NCBI GenBank assembly: GCA_964567045.1
Contig: CAZMLE010000058.1
Span: 1-23,211, forward strand
DNA length: 23,211 nucleotides
Direction: 5' to 3'
Origin: JAFNGF01 sp964567045
Lineage (GTDB): Bacteria > Planctomycetota > Phycisphaerae > Sedimentisphaerales > Anaerobacaceae
In this document: in pieces, positions 1 through 8,138 of the stretch
How the letters are laid out: each line of letters opens with the position of its first letter
Numbering within the stretch: the stretch's first letter is position 1
Translations under genes and position numbers: made by a program
The notes under the pieces: generated by a model
Seen by the model: only the letters and a program-made list of their open reading frames with translations
The model's database searches: none
What the model was told of the DNA's origin: nothing

Positions 1-882
1 GGGACGTTGGGCACGATCACATTAGCATTTATAACCGGCGCGGCGATACAAGTGCTGGAAGACACAACCGAGGGAAGATATGCAGCCACCCTCGGCAGAG
101 CAATTGATGCGAATATGTTAGCCGGGCTGACAGCGATGGCGTTTTTGGCTGCGATGTATTTGTTTGCCCGCGACAAAAACCTGCTCTGGCGGGTCGTGTA
201 CCTGGTTGCGATGGTAGTTCTGCCGATTATGTTGCTGCGGATAGGATCTCGCGGTGCTCTTGTGGCACTGGCGTTTACACTGCTCTCGCCATTTCTATTC
301 GTCAGACAGGTTTTGCGAAGGCCGGCTTTGGCACTGTTGCTGCTGGCCGTCATCTTGGTGGTTTCTATCTCCGCCGGGCTGACGGTAAGAAGAAGAGGGC
401 TGGAAGCGGGAGTTGCTGAACGGCTGACCGACATCGGGCTTGCCAAAGAAGCTATTGATTACAGAATGATGCCTATTAGGCAGGCCGTTAGGGCCGTAAC
501 GGTAAGGCCGACAGGGACAAGTTATTACGGGTGGTTTGAGCAAAGTGGACTAAGAATCTTGCCGCACAGTGACTTCTTTCTGGCTCTCGGAGTCTATGGA
601 ATACCCGGCGGCGCTCTTTTTGCCCTCTTTGTAATTTTGATGATGTTGACTGTGAAACGCACCCCTTTAGGACTGGAAAAGCTGTATGCCAGAGCTGTCC
701 TAACGTTTCTATTGGTGATGGGGCTGAGCGTAGGACAGTTGTATCAGAAACACTTCTGGGTTTTCCTGGTATTTGTGATGGCTGGTGAAAGGATAGCCAG
801 ATTGTATATGCCCACAGGTGATTTAGCAGCCGGTACAGAGCACGACGAGGAATCATTAATGGAGCTTTCAACTCCGTATTAA
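1..882 (+). CDS. O-antigen ligase/polymerase-like membrane protein, 5' end outside the window
   Basis: The reading frame is open from base 1, so the true start lies upstream and 293 C-terminal residues are visible. Several hydrophobic segments alternate with basic loops, as expected for an inner-membrane polytopic protein. The segment RIGSRGALVALAFTLL resembles the SRG(A)-plus-helix signature of the O-antigen ligase / Wzy family (PF04932). A long extracytoplasmic-type loop follows, with a conserved-looking HSDFFLALGVYGIPGG stretch like the HNxFL(x)G region of ligases. Such proteins join or polymerise lipid-linked glycans at the periplasmic face. It is first in a co-directional run of glycosyltransferases and methyltransferases, which fits export and polymerisation of a surface polysaccharide. 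Ligase versus polymerase cannot be separated from sequence alone. Confidence 0.75.
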   Translation, partial: GTLGTITLAFITGAAIQVLEDTTEGRYAATLGRAIDANMLAGLTAMAFLAAMYLFARDKNLLWRVVYLVAMVVLPIMLLRIGSRGALVALAFTLLSPFLFVRQVLRRPALALLLLAVILVVSISAGLTVRRRGLEAGVAERLTDIGLAKEAIDYRMMPIRQAVRAVTVRPTGTSYYGWFEQSGLRILPHSDFFLALGVYGIPGGALFALFVILMMLTVKRTPLGLEKLYARAVLTFLLVMGLSVGQLYQKHFWVFLVFVMAGERIARLYMPTGDLAAGTEHDEESLMELSTPY

Positions 883-905
883 GGCAACAAGACGTGGAGG
901 CCAAG

Positions 906-930
906 CCTGCCCTGAGCAAGGTCGAAGGGG
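906..930 (+). repeat. dispersed CCTGYCCTGAGC...GTCGAAGG element, copy 1
   Basis: The string CCTGCCCTGAGCAAGGTCGA continues into AGGGG. Related copies occur at 8116-8138 (CCTGTCCTGAGCGGAGTCGA) and, as a full inverted pair, at 14281-14322. It lies in frame at the 5' end of the methyltransferase pseudogene. This looks like half of a dispersed palindromic intergenic repeat. Confidence 0.6.
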
Positions 931-1640
931 TAAATGATCGCGTCCGTTGAGCCTACGAGAAGCGCAGAGCCAAAGGATCCGCCCTCGCGGACCGGTACAG
1001 CCCTTTCAACAAGGGTTTCTTGCAGAGCGTCCAGGAACGTGAGCGGGTGTTGTTATCCATGCTTGCTCGGACTCTGGGGACGACACTAGCCGGCAAACAC
1101 ATTTTGGATATAGGCTGCGGAATAGGTGCAACCCTGTTGCCGATGCTGCAATACGGTTTCCAAGCGCAAGACTGCTTTGGGATAGACATTCTCCAAGACC
1201 GAATAGCAGCAGCCCGAAAACGCTTGCACAATATGACCTTCCAGTGCTGCTCCGCGCAACACATGCCTTTTACGGAAAATTCTTTCGATCTGGCAACTAT
1301 GTTTACCTGTTTGAGCAGCATATTGTAAGATTCGGTCCGCGCCGAGGTATGTCGTGAAAGCATGAGAGTTGTTAAGCCTGGCGGCTGGGTTCTGATTTAT
1401 GATTTCAGGGTCAACAATCCCTTTAACTGCGACATGCGTGGGGTCAGCTTAAAAGAGCTAAGGCGTTATTACCCTGGTTGCAGGTACATAACAAGGACAT
1501 TGACTCTATTGCCAACGCTGGGTCGGATAGTTGGCAAATACTGCCCGGCATTATGCAGTCTACTGTCACCCTGTCCTGCCTTGCGGACACACAGGATGAC
1601 AATGTTCCAGAAACCAACGGCCGGGCAAAACCCCGCCTGA
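930..1640 (+). pseudogene. SAM-dependent methyltransferase, interrupted by two in-frame stops
   Basis: One continuous frame reads as a class I methyltransferase but contains TGA at 948-950 and TAA at 1326-1328. From the 5' side it reads NDRVR-stop-AYEKRRAKGSALADRYS, then HILDIGCGIGATLLPML (SAM-binding motif I) and FGIDILQDRIAAARKRL (acidic motif II). Next come MPFTENSFDLATMF and SSIL-stop-DSVRAEVCRESM, then RVVKPGGWVLIYDFR, ending in RTHRMTMFQKP. The whole fold is present with no frameshift, so the damage is two point changes; the first fits CGA (Arg) to TGA. The protein could restart at TTG 1020 or ATG 1362, but neither fragment would be a complete enzyme. The upstream frame is open back to GTG 894, through the repeat. 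It probably once methylated a sugar or a lipid-linked intermediate of this locus. Sequencing error at either stop is possible. Confidence 0.75.
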
Positions 1641-1707
1641 AAGGCGGGGCTAAATATTTAGCCCCACATTTGGGACCCCGCCTTGCGGGAACCCTCACGT
1701 GGGGTCC
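1631..1707 (+). repeat. cluster of overlapping hairpins, possible terminator or palindromic repeat
   Basis: CCCCGCC (1631-1637) pairs with GGCGGGG (1643-1649). The perfect 20-bp palindrome GGGGCTAAATATTTAGCCCC follows at 1646-1665 and shares the GGGG arm, so the two hairpins exclude each other. Further on, GGACCCC (1673-1679) pairs with GGGGTCC (1701-1707) around CCCGCCTTGCGGG. No U-tract follows. The GGGGCTAA string recurs at 10727 and 12036, suggesting a dispersed repeat family rather than a dedicated terminator. Confidence 0.6.
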
Positions 1708-1736
1708 TTGCTCACAGGAAAGAACCGGATTCGCAG

Positions 1737-2888
1737 ATGCACATAGCGATGGTGACAGCTTTCCCCAAAAGCCCTGAGTGCATCGATGGGGGAGTAGCCG
1801 GGGCGGCCAAATACCTCGTTGACGAACTGATAAAGCAGCCGGACGTTAAGTTGACTGTCATTGTCCCTAAGGAAGGTCGCGCAAAGACCCTTTGTGAGCA
1901 GTGGCCGGACGTTACGGTTTATAGACTCGGTAAGAAACGACCCTGGAGTCTTCTGCCCGGGACTTTCTACGATGTTTTTGCAGGTAGACGCCAGGTACAA
2001 TCCTTTCTGAGCCAACTGAATCCTGATATTGTACACTTTCAGGGTGTGACATTTCTGGCGGCGAACTGCCAACAGCCACATGTTCTGACCATACACGGCA
2101 TTGTGGAAAGAGATGCGCTCTGGGACAGGCAATGGGGACCTCTACGCTGGCTGAAGTGGCTGCTTTTGAAATTGACCGAGCAATATGGACGTTGCCGGGT
2201 CCCGTATATCATCTTGATAAGTGACTATGTTCGGCAATTCTTGCCTAAAAAGAACAGTATTCGGAGAACCTGGCGCATTGACAATCCGATAGCGGATTCG
2301 TTTTTCGATATCGATTGGCATTTTGAACCGGGCAGGATATTCTGTTGCAGCAGAATCAGACCTCTTAAGAACACGCTGGGTATGATAAAGGCTTTTGCTA
2401 AGGTTGTTCAGAGCTTTGGCCAGGCTCAACTTCGCCTTGCAGGAGCCGCCGAAGCTGCCTACTTGCGGCTCTGCCGGCAGCAGATAAAGGCACTTAACCT
2501 GGGGAGCAATGTCCATATTCTGGGTAATCTTAATATCGAAGACGTGCAGTCAGAATTATCGAAGGCGAATTGCCTGGTAATACCTTCTTTTCAAGAGCAC
2601 GCGCCTTTGGCGGTGGAAGAGGCGATGGCCGTTGGTGTTCCTGTTGTGGGAGCAAGAGTGGGTGCTATTGCTGAAATGGTCGAGCACGGTAAAACCGGAT
2701 TTCTGGTTGACCCTTACGACATAGAAGACATCGCCGAAGCAATTCTGCGGATTCTTTGCGAAGAGAGTCTGGCTCGGAGTATGAGCCAGTATGCCAAGCA
2801 GGTCGCGGAAGGGCGTTTTAAGGCCTCGGCTGTATGCCGACGGACCTTAGCAGCTTACAGGCAGATTTTGGCCGATCGAAGACAATAA
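1737..2888 (+). CDS. GT4-family glycosyltransferase
   Basis: This 383-residue protein has the two-Rossmann GT-B architecture of GT4 retaining glycosyltransferases. The N-terminus MHIAMVTAFPKSPECIDGG carries the acceptor-side Gly-rich loop. HVLTIHGIVERDALW lies in the N-domain, and the C-domain contains the E-x7-E signature (E287 and E295 in FQEHAPLAVEEAMA) followed by GAIAEMVEHGKTGFLVDPYD, which bind the nucleotide sugar. It would transfer a hexose-type sugar to a lipid-linked glycan on the cytosolic face. ATG 1737 was chosen because the canonical N-terminus begins there; the longer frame upstream runs through hairpin repeats. The nearest purine-rich tract (CAGGAAAG) is too distant for a strong ribosome site. 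The stop codon directly abuts the next start (TAAATG), suggesting translational coupling. The sugar specificity is unknown. Confidence 0.88.
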   Translation: MHIAMVTAFPKSPECIDGGVAGAAKYLVDELIKQPDVKLTVIVPKEGRAKTLCEQWPDVTVYRLGKKRPWSLLPGTFYDVFAGRRQVQSFLSQLNPDIVHFQGVTFLAANCQQPHVLTIHGIVERDALWDRQWGPLRWLKWLLLKLTEQYGRCRVPYIILISDYVRQFLPKKNSIRRTWRIDNPIADSFFDIDWHFEPGRIFCCSRIRPLKNTLGMIKAFAKVVQSFGQAQLRLAGAAEAAYLRLCRQQIKALNLGSNVHILGNLNIEDVQSELSKANCLVIPSFQEHAPLAVEEAMAVGVPVVGARVGAIAEMVEHGKTGFLVDPYDIEDIAEAILRILCEESLARSMSQYAKQVAEGRFKASAVCRRTLAAYRQILADRRQ

Positions 2889-3902
2889 ATGGGCCTGAAG
2901 CCTATCATAAGGGGCATACTAACATGCGTTCCCATCTTGAGCGCGTTCGTTACCAAGCGGACAGGAGGGACCAATTCGGCCCGTTATTGTTATTCCGTCT
3001 GGCTAAGGCATCTGGTCATGGCACAGCAGCACGGTCTTGCTACCCAGCCGCAGGTAATTGCAGAGTTAGGTCCAGGAGATTCGCTTGGCATTGGTCTGGC
3101 GGCCCTGCTATCTGGTGCCGAAAGCTACTATGCGCTTGACATCGTGGACTATGCCAACACACAGGCAAATCTTGTGATCTTCCATGAACTGGTCAACCTG
3201 TTCCTGCGAAAAGAGCTAATCCCCGACGAGCAAGAATTTCCTGCACTTAGACCGTTGTTGGAATCCTACGAGTTTCCACGCGAGATTCTGACCGACCAGC
3301 GGCTGGCCCAGAGTCTAAGCAGTAATAGAATCCAGCTCATAGCCGAGGCAATATCCGGCACCGGCGACTCAAAAAAAAGACCCATCGGAATCCATTATAT
3401 TGTGCCCTGGTACGACGACAGGGTGATAAGAGCGCAATCCGTTGACATGATTTTCTCTCAAGCAGTACTGGAGCACGTCGATAACCTTACACAGACCTAC
3501 CAGTCTTTACACCGCTGGCTCAAGGCCGATGGTTTTATGAGCCATCAGATTGATTTTGGATGTCACGGGCTGGCAAAGAAATGGAACGGGCATTGGGCTT
3601 ACTCGGATCTGGCGTGGAAGATAGTCAGAGGTAAGAGGTCGTATCTACTAAATAGATATCCCTACTCTGTTCATAAGCGTCTGCTGGAGAAGTGTGGTTT
3701 TGATATCGTCGCTGAGGTCAAGACTTTTGACGATTCAGGTCTTGCCAGAGCACATCTAAGCTCCAGCTTCCAGGCGATATCCGATGAAGATTTGACGACA
3801 AGAACTGTCCATATCCTGGCCTGGAGGACGAGGGACGAGCGACGAACGACGAGGGACGAGTCCGTGCGGGGTTCTGTCCCGACGATGGGGTATAGAGTAT
3901 GA
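2889..3902 (+). CDS. class I SAM-dependent methyltransferase
   Basis: This 337-residue protein has a motif I at residues 57-66 (VIAELGPGDSLGIG, with E59 and G61-x-G63) and an acidic strand-2 end in YYALDIVDYA. VDMIFSQAVLEHVDNL is the motif IV/post-IV region typical of the Methyltransf_11 type, followed by LHRWLKADGFMSHQIDF. A GHWAYSDLAWK segment and VHKRLLEKCGFDIV complete the fold. Within the polysaccharide locus it probably O-methylates a sugar or an aglycone. It starts immediately after the preceding stop and overlaps the next gene by ATGA, so it is operonic. The last ~25 residues (RTRDERRTTRDES...) are encoded by a GACGAG tandem repeat and are probably not part of the ancestral enzyme. 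Confidence 0.83.
   Translation: MGLKPIIRGILTCVPILSAFVTKRTGGTNSARYCYSVWLRHLVMAQQHGLATQPQVIAELGPGDSLGIGLAALLSGAESYYALDIVDYANTQANLVIFHELVNLFLRKELIPDEQEFPALRPLLESYEFPREILTDQRLAQSLSSNRIQLIAEAISGTGDSKKRPIGIHYIVPWYDDRVIRAQSVDMIFSQAVLEHVDNLTQTYQSLHRWLKADGFMSHQIDFGCHGLAKKWNGHWAYSDLAWKIVRGKRSYLLNRYPYSVHKRLLEKCGFDIVAEVKTFDDSGLARAHLSSSFQAISDEDLTTRTVHILAWRTRDERRTTRDESVRGSVPTMGYRV
3827..3860 (+). repeat. GACGAG direct repeat inside the 3' end of a gene
   Basis: The 13-mer GACGAGGGACGAG occurs at 3827-3839 and again at 3848-3860, a 21-bp (7-codon) spacing, joined by CGACGAAC. It encodes the low-complexity RTRDERRTTRDES tail of the methyltransferase. The period keeps frame. Confidence 0.8.
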
Positions 3903-5110
3903 AGGTCGCTTACGTTGTTTCCGGTATGAAGCTGACCTTTGTTGTTGCTGAAATGGAGGCACACGAACAGGCTGGATGGCAAGTCTTGCCGCTGGCCAGT
4001 TGTAAGTGCGGCTCGTTGGAAGGCCTGTCAGAAGTTGTGAGTAAATGGGCCATGCGTGCTGTTTACAGGCACAACGTTGTTGTGCAGCTCCTGCGCAGCC
4101 TGCGTGAATTTGTCGCGCATCCGCTGCGCTTCCTGAGAATTTGTTTTTGGACGGCCGGATTAGCTGTTCATAGCCTAAGTGAATTTGCAAAGGCCGTCTA
4201 CGAATTGCCCACAGCGTGCGATTTTGCCTTTCACTGCAGGCGATTTGGCGCGCAGCATATTCATGTGCACTTCGCCAGTCGCTCTTTAAGTCTCGGTCTT
4301 ATGTTAGGGATGCTGACCGCTTTGCCTGTCTCGTGCACCGTCCACGCATTTGATATATTCACCCGCCGCCGTGGCAGTTTGCGTCCGCGCCTCACGCGAT
4401 GCAAGTTCATAGCCGCCGTCTCGCAATTCAACATTGACTATCTCGGGCGGCTCTGTGGCAGCGAGGTCGCTGATTTATGTCACGTTGTGCGCTGTGGGAT
4501 TGACCTGGATAGGTTCAACGCTATTTCGCGGCAGCCCCAAGCAGGCCACATCATCTGCGTGGCTAAGCTTGTAGCCAAAAAGGGCCTGGACTTAGCCATA
4601 CAAGCCTGCGCAAAGCTGAAGGAAATGAACGTTGAATTCCTGTTTGAAATTGTCGGTGACGGACCGGAAAGATATCGCCTTGGCCAGCGGATTCGTCAAC
4701 TGGGATTAGCTGAGCAGGTCGTTTTGCGAGGGTGCCAGCCGAACGACCGGCTTGTACCGATGTTGAGCAGGGCATGCGTCTTTCTGCTGCCTTGCGTGCA
4801 AGTGCCCAGTGGCGATATGGATGGGATTCCCGTTGCGATGATGGAGGCGATGGCCTGTGAGGTGCCCGTCGTATCGAGACAGATCTCCGGGATTCCAGAA
4901 CTGGTGCATCATAATGTGAACGGACTGCTGGTTCGTGAGCAAGACCCGGCTGCAATTGCTGAGACTGTAAAAGAATTGCTTTTGGATTCGGATAAGGCCA
5001 GACGCTTCGGCCAGGCCGCCCGCGAGCAGGTTAGGCGGAATTTCAACATCCTAAAGACCGCAGCCCAACTGCGAGAATTGATCTCCATTGACAAACAGGA
5101 TTGTCTGTAA
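3899..5110 (+). CDS. GT4-family glycosyltransferase (exopolysaccharide type)
   Basis: This 403-residue GT-B protein resembles the EpsF/WcaL group. The N-domain carries HIHVHFASRSLSLG and CTVHAFDIF; the hinge has AAVSQFNIDYL and VVRCGIDLDRF. The C-domain contains IICVAKLVAKKGLDLAI, EIVGDGPERYRL and the signature region DMDGIPVAMMEAMA, in which D308-x7-E316 replaces E-x7-E, as is common in this subgroup. SGIPELVHHNVNGLLV follows. ATG 3899 overlaps the stop of the methyltransferase (ATGA), supporting coupled translation. The product would extend the lipid-linked repeat unit at the cytoplasmic membrane. Donor and acceptor are not predictable here. Confidence 0.88.
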   Translation: MKVAYVVSGMKLTFVVAEMEAHEQAGWQVLPLASCKCGSLEGLSEVVSKWAMRAVYRHNVVVQLLRSLREFVAHPLRFLRICFWTAGLAVHSLSEFAKAVYELPTACDFAFHCRRFGAQHIHVHFASRSLSLGLMLGMLTALPVSCTVHAFDIFTRRRGSLRPRLTRCKFIAAVSQFNIDYLGRLCGSEVADLCHVVRCGIDLDRFNAISRQPQAGHIICVAKLVAKKGLDLAIQACAKLKEMNVEFLFEIVGDGPERYRLGQRIRQLGLAEQVVLRGCQPNDRLVPMLSRACVFLLPCVQVPSGDMDGIPVAMMEAMACEVPVVSRQISGIPELVHHNVNGLLVREQDPAAIAETVKELLLDSDKARRFGQAAREQVRRNFNILKTAAQLRELISIDKQDCL

Positions 5111-5123
5111 TATACTCTGGATA

Positions 5124-5174
5124 GGTGGCATGGGCTTCCAGCCCATGAAATCACGGCCAGGATGGCCGTGCCAC
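5124..5174 (+). repeat. two tandem hairpins closed by an outer stem (three-way junction)
   Basis: CATGGGCT (5129-5136) pairs with AGCCCATG (5140-5147), and CACGGCCA (5152-5159) pairs with TGGCCGTG (5163-5170). The outer GTGGCA (5125-5130) can pair with TGCCAC (5169-5174). The element sits directly upstream of the ribosome site of the next gene (AGGAGG near 5175). It resembles dispersed palindromic elements rather than a U-tract terminator. Confidence 0.75.
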
Positions 5175-5187
5175 AGGAGGATAAGGG

Positions 5188-6723
5188 ATGAAAAAGGTCT
5201 TGCGTCTATGTCTTTTTGTATGCCTTTTCACAGATATGGCGGCGGGGCAAACCAGCCCATATATCGAAGCCTATACCGACAAAAAAAGTTATCTGCCAGG
5301 CCAGACCATCCATTTCCACGTTTCCACTACCGCTGCAACTTATGGCATAGAAATCCGTAAGGAGCAATGGCAAAGAAAACTAATAGCAAAAGCTGCCAAT
5401 CTACCTGGCAAATACTATCCTATGCCGCCATACGAACAGCAGTCCTGGGCTACGGGAGCAAATTGGCCGGTAAGTTATAGCTGGACTATACCGCAGGAAT
5501 GGGAGAACGGCAATTATCTGGCATTTTTCTACACACCCGGTGCTAACTACGGCTCTGCGTACCATCCGTTCATTGTTCGCACGCGCGTACCGGGCTCTCG
5601 CAGCAAGGTGGTTTTTGTAATGAATTATAACAACCGCCAGGCTTACAACCGGTGGGGCGGCAAAAGCTTATATCTCAGCCTGGTACCCGGCGATAGCCAC
5701 AATGCTGTGGCTGTATCGTTTCTCAGGCCCTTTGCTGACTCCTACGGCAGAGGAAATGGCTACTGGGGACAGTGGGAGCTGACCAGTCAGTTGATCGCTG
5801 ATGGGTTCGACCCTGAGTTTATCACCGAGTGGGATATCTCTTCCAATCCGGCTATTCTCAGGGCCTATGATGTGGTGGTTTTTGCCGGCCATCACGAATA
5901 CATCAGCCGTAATATGTATGACGCGCTGGAAGCCCACTATCACCGTGGTAGACACCTGGCATTCTTTTCGGCAAACGATATTTACTGGCAGGTTCGGTTT
6001 GAGGACAACGGCAACACGATGGTCGGCTACAAGAGCTACGCACTGCGCGAAGACCCTATGGCGGGTGTCGACGATAGTCTGGTCACCACACGCTGGGATT
6101 TGCCGCCAGTCAACCGGCCGGCAGAGCAATTGCAGGGCGTTTCGTATGTGCCATACTCGTACCTTTTTGAGCGAGAGGACTTTATTGTTCAGGACTGCAA
6201 CCACTTGATATTCGACGGAACGGGTTTGCAAAATGGCGATGCCCTTGGTTGGAAGATGGCCTCCTGCGAGACCGATTATATCGGGCCCAAGTCGCCTCCC
6301 ATAATGGATATAGTCTTGAGTGGCAGGCGAGACCGTGTCCGTGCAGGTTACGAGAAATACGTGCTGGTTGACCATATTGATGCTGCCGCGATTTATTACG
6401 AAGATAGTCCCAAGTACGGTTTTCCAACCGGTCGGGGCGGCCAGGTATTTTCCGCAGGAACAAACGAAGGTTGGGGAGATTGTCTTGGCGACTGGTCGCC
6501 GGGCTATGAAACCGTGCGCATAGTAACACGCAATATCATTCAGCACATGGTTGATGCGCCGCCTCCGCCAAGCTTCCAGGATTTGGCGGTGTTGATGTCA
6601 CACTGGCTTGATAAGTGCAGCTCTCCTCAGTGGTGTGAATATGCCGATGTGGATATGACCGGCACAGTGAACCTTGTAGATTTTGCACGCCTGGCCGCGT
6701 CCTGGTACAGCGTTAGGGAATAA
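5188..6723 (+). CDS. secreted N,N-dimethylformamidase-beta-like protein with dockerin-like tail
   Basis: This 511-residue protein begins with a signal peptide (MKKVLRLCLFVCLFTDMAAG). Next comes an immunoglobulin-like segment (KKSYLPGQTIHFHVSTTA) and then a large domain matching the N,N-dimethylformamidase beta-subunit-like family. Landmarks are YNRWGGKSLY, a DVVVFAGHHEYISRNMYDALEAH stretch and HLAFFSANDIYWQVRFE. In that family a Rossmann-like core carries a Tyr/Glu metal site; whether the ligands are conserved here cannot be judged without alignment. Residues 463-511 form two dockerin-like loops (DLAVLMSHWLDKCSSP and DVDMTGTVNLVDFARLAASW), typical of Phycisphaerae secreted proteins. A good ribosome site (AGGAGG) precedes ATG 5188. 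Its place inside the polysaccharide operon suggests action on an extracellular amide or glycan, but the substrate is unknown. Confidence 0.8.
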   Translation: MKKVLRLCLFVCLFTDMAAGQTSPYIEAYTDKKSYLPGQTIHFHVSTTAATYGIEIRKEQWQRKLIAKAANLPGKYYPMPPYEQQSWATGANWPVSYSWTIPQEWENGNYLAFFYTPGANYGSAYHPFIVRTRVPGSRSKVVFVMNYNNRQAYNRWGGKSLYLSLVPGDSHNAVAVSFLRPFADSYGRGNGYWGQWELTSQLIADGFDPEFITEWDISSNPAILRAYDVVVFAGHHEYISRNMYDALEAHYHRGRHLAFFSANDIYWQVRFEDNGNTMVGYKSYALREDPMAGVDDSLVTTRWDLPPVNRPAEQLQGVSYVPYSYLFEREDFIVQDCNHLIFDGTGLQNGDALGWKMASCETDYIGPKSPPIMDIVLSGRRDRVRAGYEKYVLVDHIDAAAIYYEDSPKYGFPTGRGGQVFSAGTNEGWGDCLGDWSPGYETVRIVTRNIIQHMVDAPPPPSFQDLAVLMSHWLDKCSSPQWCEYADVDMTGTVNLVDFARLAASWYSVRE

Positions 6724-6760
6724 ATGAACGCGGGGGCAAAATACTATAAGCTAACCTGTC

Positions 6761-6783
6761 TACCCTGCACCCTATACCCTGCA
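6761..6783 (+). repeat. short TACCCTGCA direct repeat
   Basis: TACCCTGCA occurs at 6761-6769 and 6775-6783, and the second copy runs straight into the AAGGAG ribosome site (6783-6788) of the dehydrogenase gene. It is simple-sequence material in a 70-bp gene gap. Confidence 0.7.
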
Positions 6784-6793
6784 AGGAGAGAAC

Positions 6794-8104
6794 ATGAAAA
6801 TTAGCATATTTGGAATGGGCTATGTGGGAATTGTCAGTGCTGCATGTCTGCTCCGCGATGGTCATCAGATTATTGGAGTGGACTCGGTCGGTGCAAAAGT
6901 TGCCGACCTGTCGGCGGGCCGTTCGCCCATCCAGGAGCCTGGAGTAGCCGAGCTGCTGGCGAAAGGCCGCCGGGCCGGACATCTGAAAGCGACCACAGAG
7001 GCTTCGCAGGCTCTGTCAGGTAGCCAGATGATCTGGATTTGTGTAGGGACGCCATCCGGTCCGGACGGGACAATTGATCTTTCATCGGTTGAGGCAGTAA
7101 TAAAACAGATCGGGCGTGTACTTGCCGGCTCTACAGACCGTCCGCTTATCGTTGTGCGAAGCACCTGTCTGCCCGGAACCACAAGCAACCGCGTTATTCC
7201 TTTGCTGGAAAAAGAATCTGGTTTAACAGTTGGCAAAGACCTCAACGTGGTGTTCCACCCGGAATTCCTGCGAGAAGGCACAGCGGTAGATGATTTCGTT
7301 AACCCGCCGAAGATTGTGATCGGCGAAGCCCGGCCCGGCGCTGGGGATGTCCTTGTAGAGGTCTACAGGAATTATCCGGCGCCAATATTTCGTCTGGAAC
7401 TTGCCGAGGCTGAGATGGTCAAGTACTGTGACAACCTTTTCCACGCCCTTAAAATCACCTTCGCAAACGAAGCCGCGATGGTGGCCAAATCGGTGGGTGT
7501 GGACGCCCGCAGGGTAGCTGAGGTTTTCTGTGCAGATACCAGGCTCAATATAAGTTCGCATTATTTGCGTCCGGGCCCAGCATTTGGCGGCTCCTGCTTA
7601 CCCAAGGACCTTCGGGCGATTTTACGATTCGCTGCGGTCAATTCGCTCAGGCTTCCGATGCTTGAAAGTGTGCTTGCGAGCAACGAAGCACAGATAAAAA
7701 ATCTGTCGGAGCGCATCTTGACACATCACCCACGTACGGTAGGCATGGTTGGGCTGGCCTTTAAGGCTAACACAGACGATATGCGGGAAAGCCCCTACGT
7801 CAAGGTCGCTAAAGATCTTATCGGTGAGGGGATAAAGCTGAAAATTTATGACCCAGCGGTGCAGCCGGACCGGCTTATAGGAAGCAACAGACAGCAGGTT
7901 CAAAAGGCGTTGCGGCATCTGGAAGACCTGCTTGTTCGCTCACCGGAAGATCTCTGCGCAACAGATTTGATTGTTGTAAATCACGCCATAATAGACGCTG
8001 ATCGCGTTCATGGCTGGCTGGCCGCAGGTATCCACGTATTAGACCTGGTTGACATCATGGGCGTAGACCGCAAAGCTTCCGGCTACGAAGGGATATACTG
8101 GTAA
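6794..8104 (+). CDS. algD: GDP-mannose 6-dehydrogenase (AlgD-like)
   Basis: The protein oxidises a nucleotide sugar to the uronate in two NAD-dependent steps, probably GDP-mannose to GDP-mannuronate. It has 436 residues, the length I recall for Pseudomonas AlgD. The N-terminal NAD fold shows G7-M-G-Y-V-G12, followed by WICVGTPSGPDG and the VVRSTCLPGTT segment. FHPEFLREGTAVDDF and AEMVKYCDNLFHALKITFANE lie in the substrate domain. The catalytic cysteine is C268 in GGSCLPKD, the AlgD-type form (UDP-glucose dehydrogenases usually have GGSCFPKD), preceded by ADTRLNISSHYLRPG. AAGGAG at 6783-6788 gives a clear start. It supplies uronic acid donors to the neighbouring glycosyltransferases. A different nucleotide sugar substrate cannot be excluded. 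Confidence 0.9.
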   Translation: MKISIFGMGYVGIVSAACLLRDGHQIIGVDSVGAKVADLSAGRSPIQEPGVAELLAKGRRAGHLKATTEASQALSGSQMIWICVGTPSGPDGTIDLSSVEAVIKQIGRVLAGSTDRPLIVVRSTCLPGTTSNRVIPLLEKESGLTVGKDLNVVFHPEFLREGTAVDDFVNPPKIVIGEARPGAGDVLVEVYRNYPAPIFRLELAEAEMVKYCDNLFHALKITFANEAAMVAKSVGVDARRVAEVFCADTRLNISSHYLRPGPAFGGSCLPKDLRAILRFAAVNSLRLPMLESVLASNEAQIKNLSERILTHHPRTVGMVGLAFKANTDDMRESPYVKVAKDLIGEGIKLKIYDPAVQPDRLIGSNRQQVQKALRHLEDLLVRSPEDLCATDLIVVNHAIIDADRVHGWLAAGIHVLDLVDIMGVDRKASGYEGIYW

Positions 8105-8115
8105 GGCCGGAAAGA

Positions 8116-8138
8116 CCTGTCCTGAGCGGAGTCGAAGG
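8116..8138 (+). repeat. dispersed repeat copy 2, carrying the ribosome site of the next gene
   Basis: CCTGTCCTGAGCGGAGTCGA followed by AGG matches the element at 906 and one arm of the palindrome at 14281-14322. GGAG at 8128-8131 lies 7 nt before ATG 8139, so the repeat itself seems to provide the Shine-Dalgarno sequence. Confidence 0.6.

Noticed and set aside
5668..6546. 292-residue open frame on the minus strand
   Set aside because: It is fully antisense to the dimethylformamidase-like gene, has no recognisable domain, and the plus-strand protein is clearly real.
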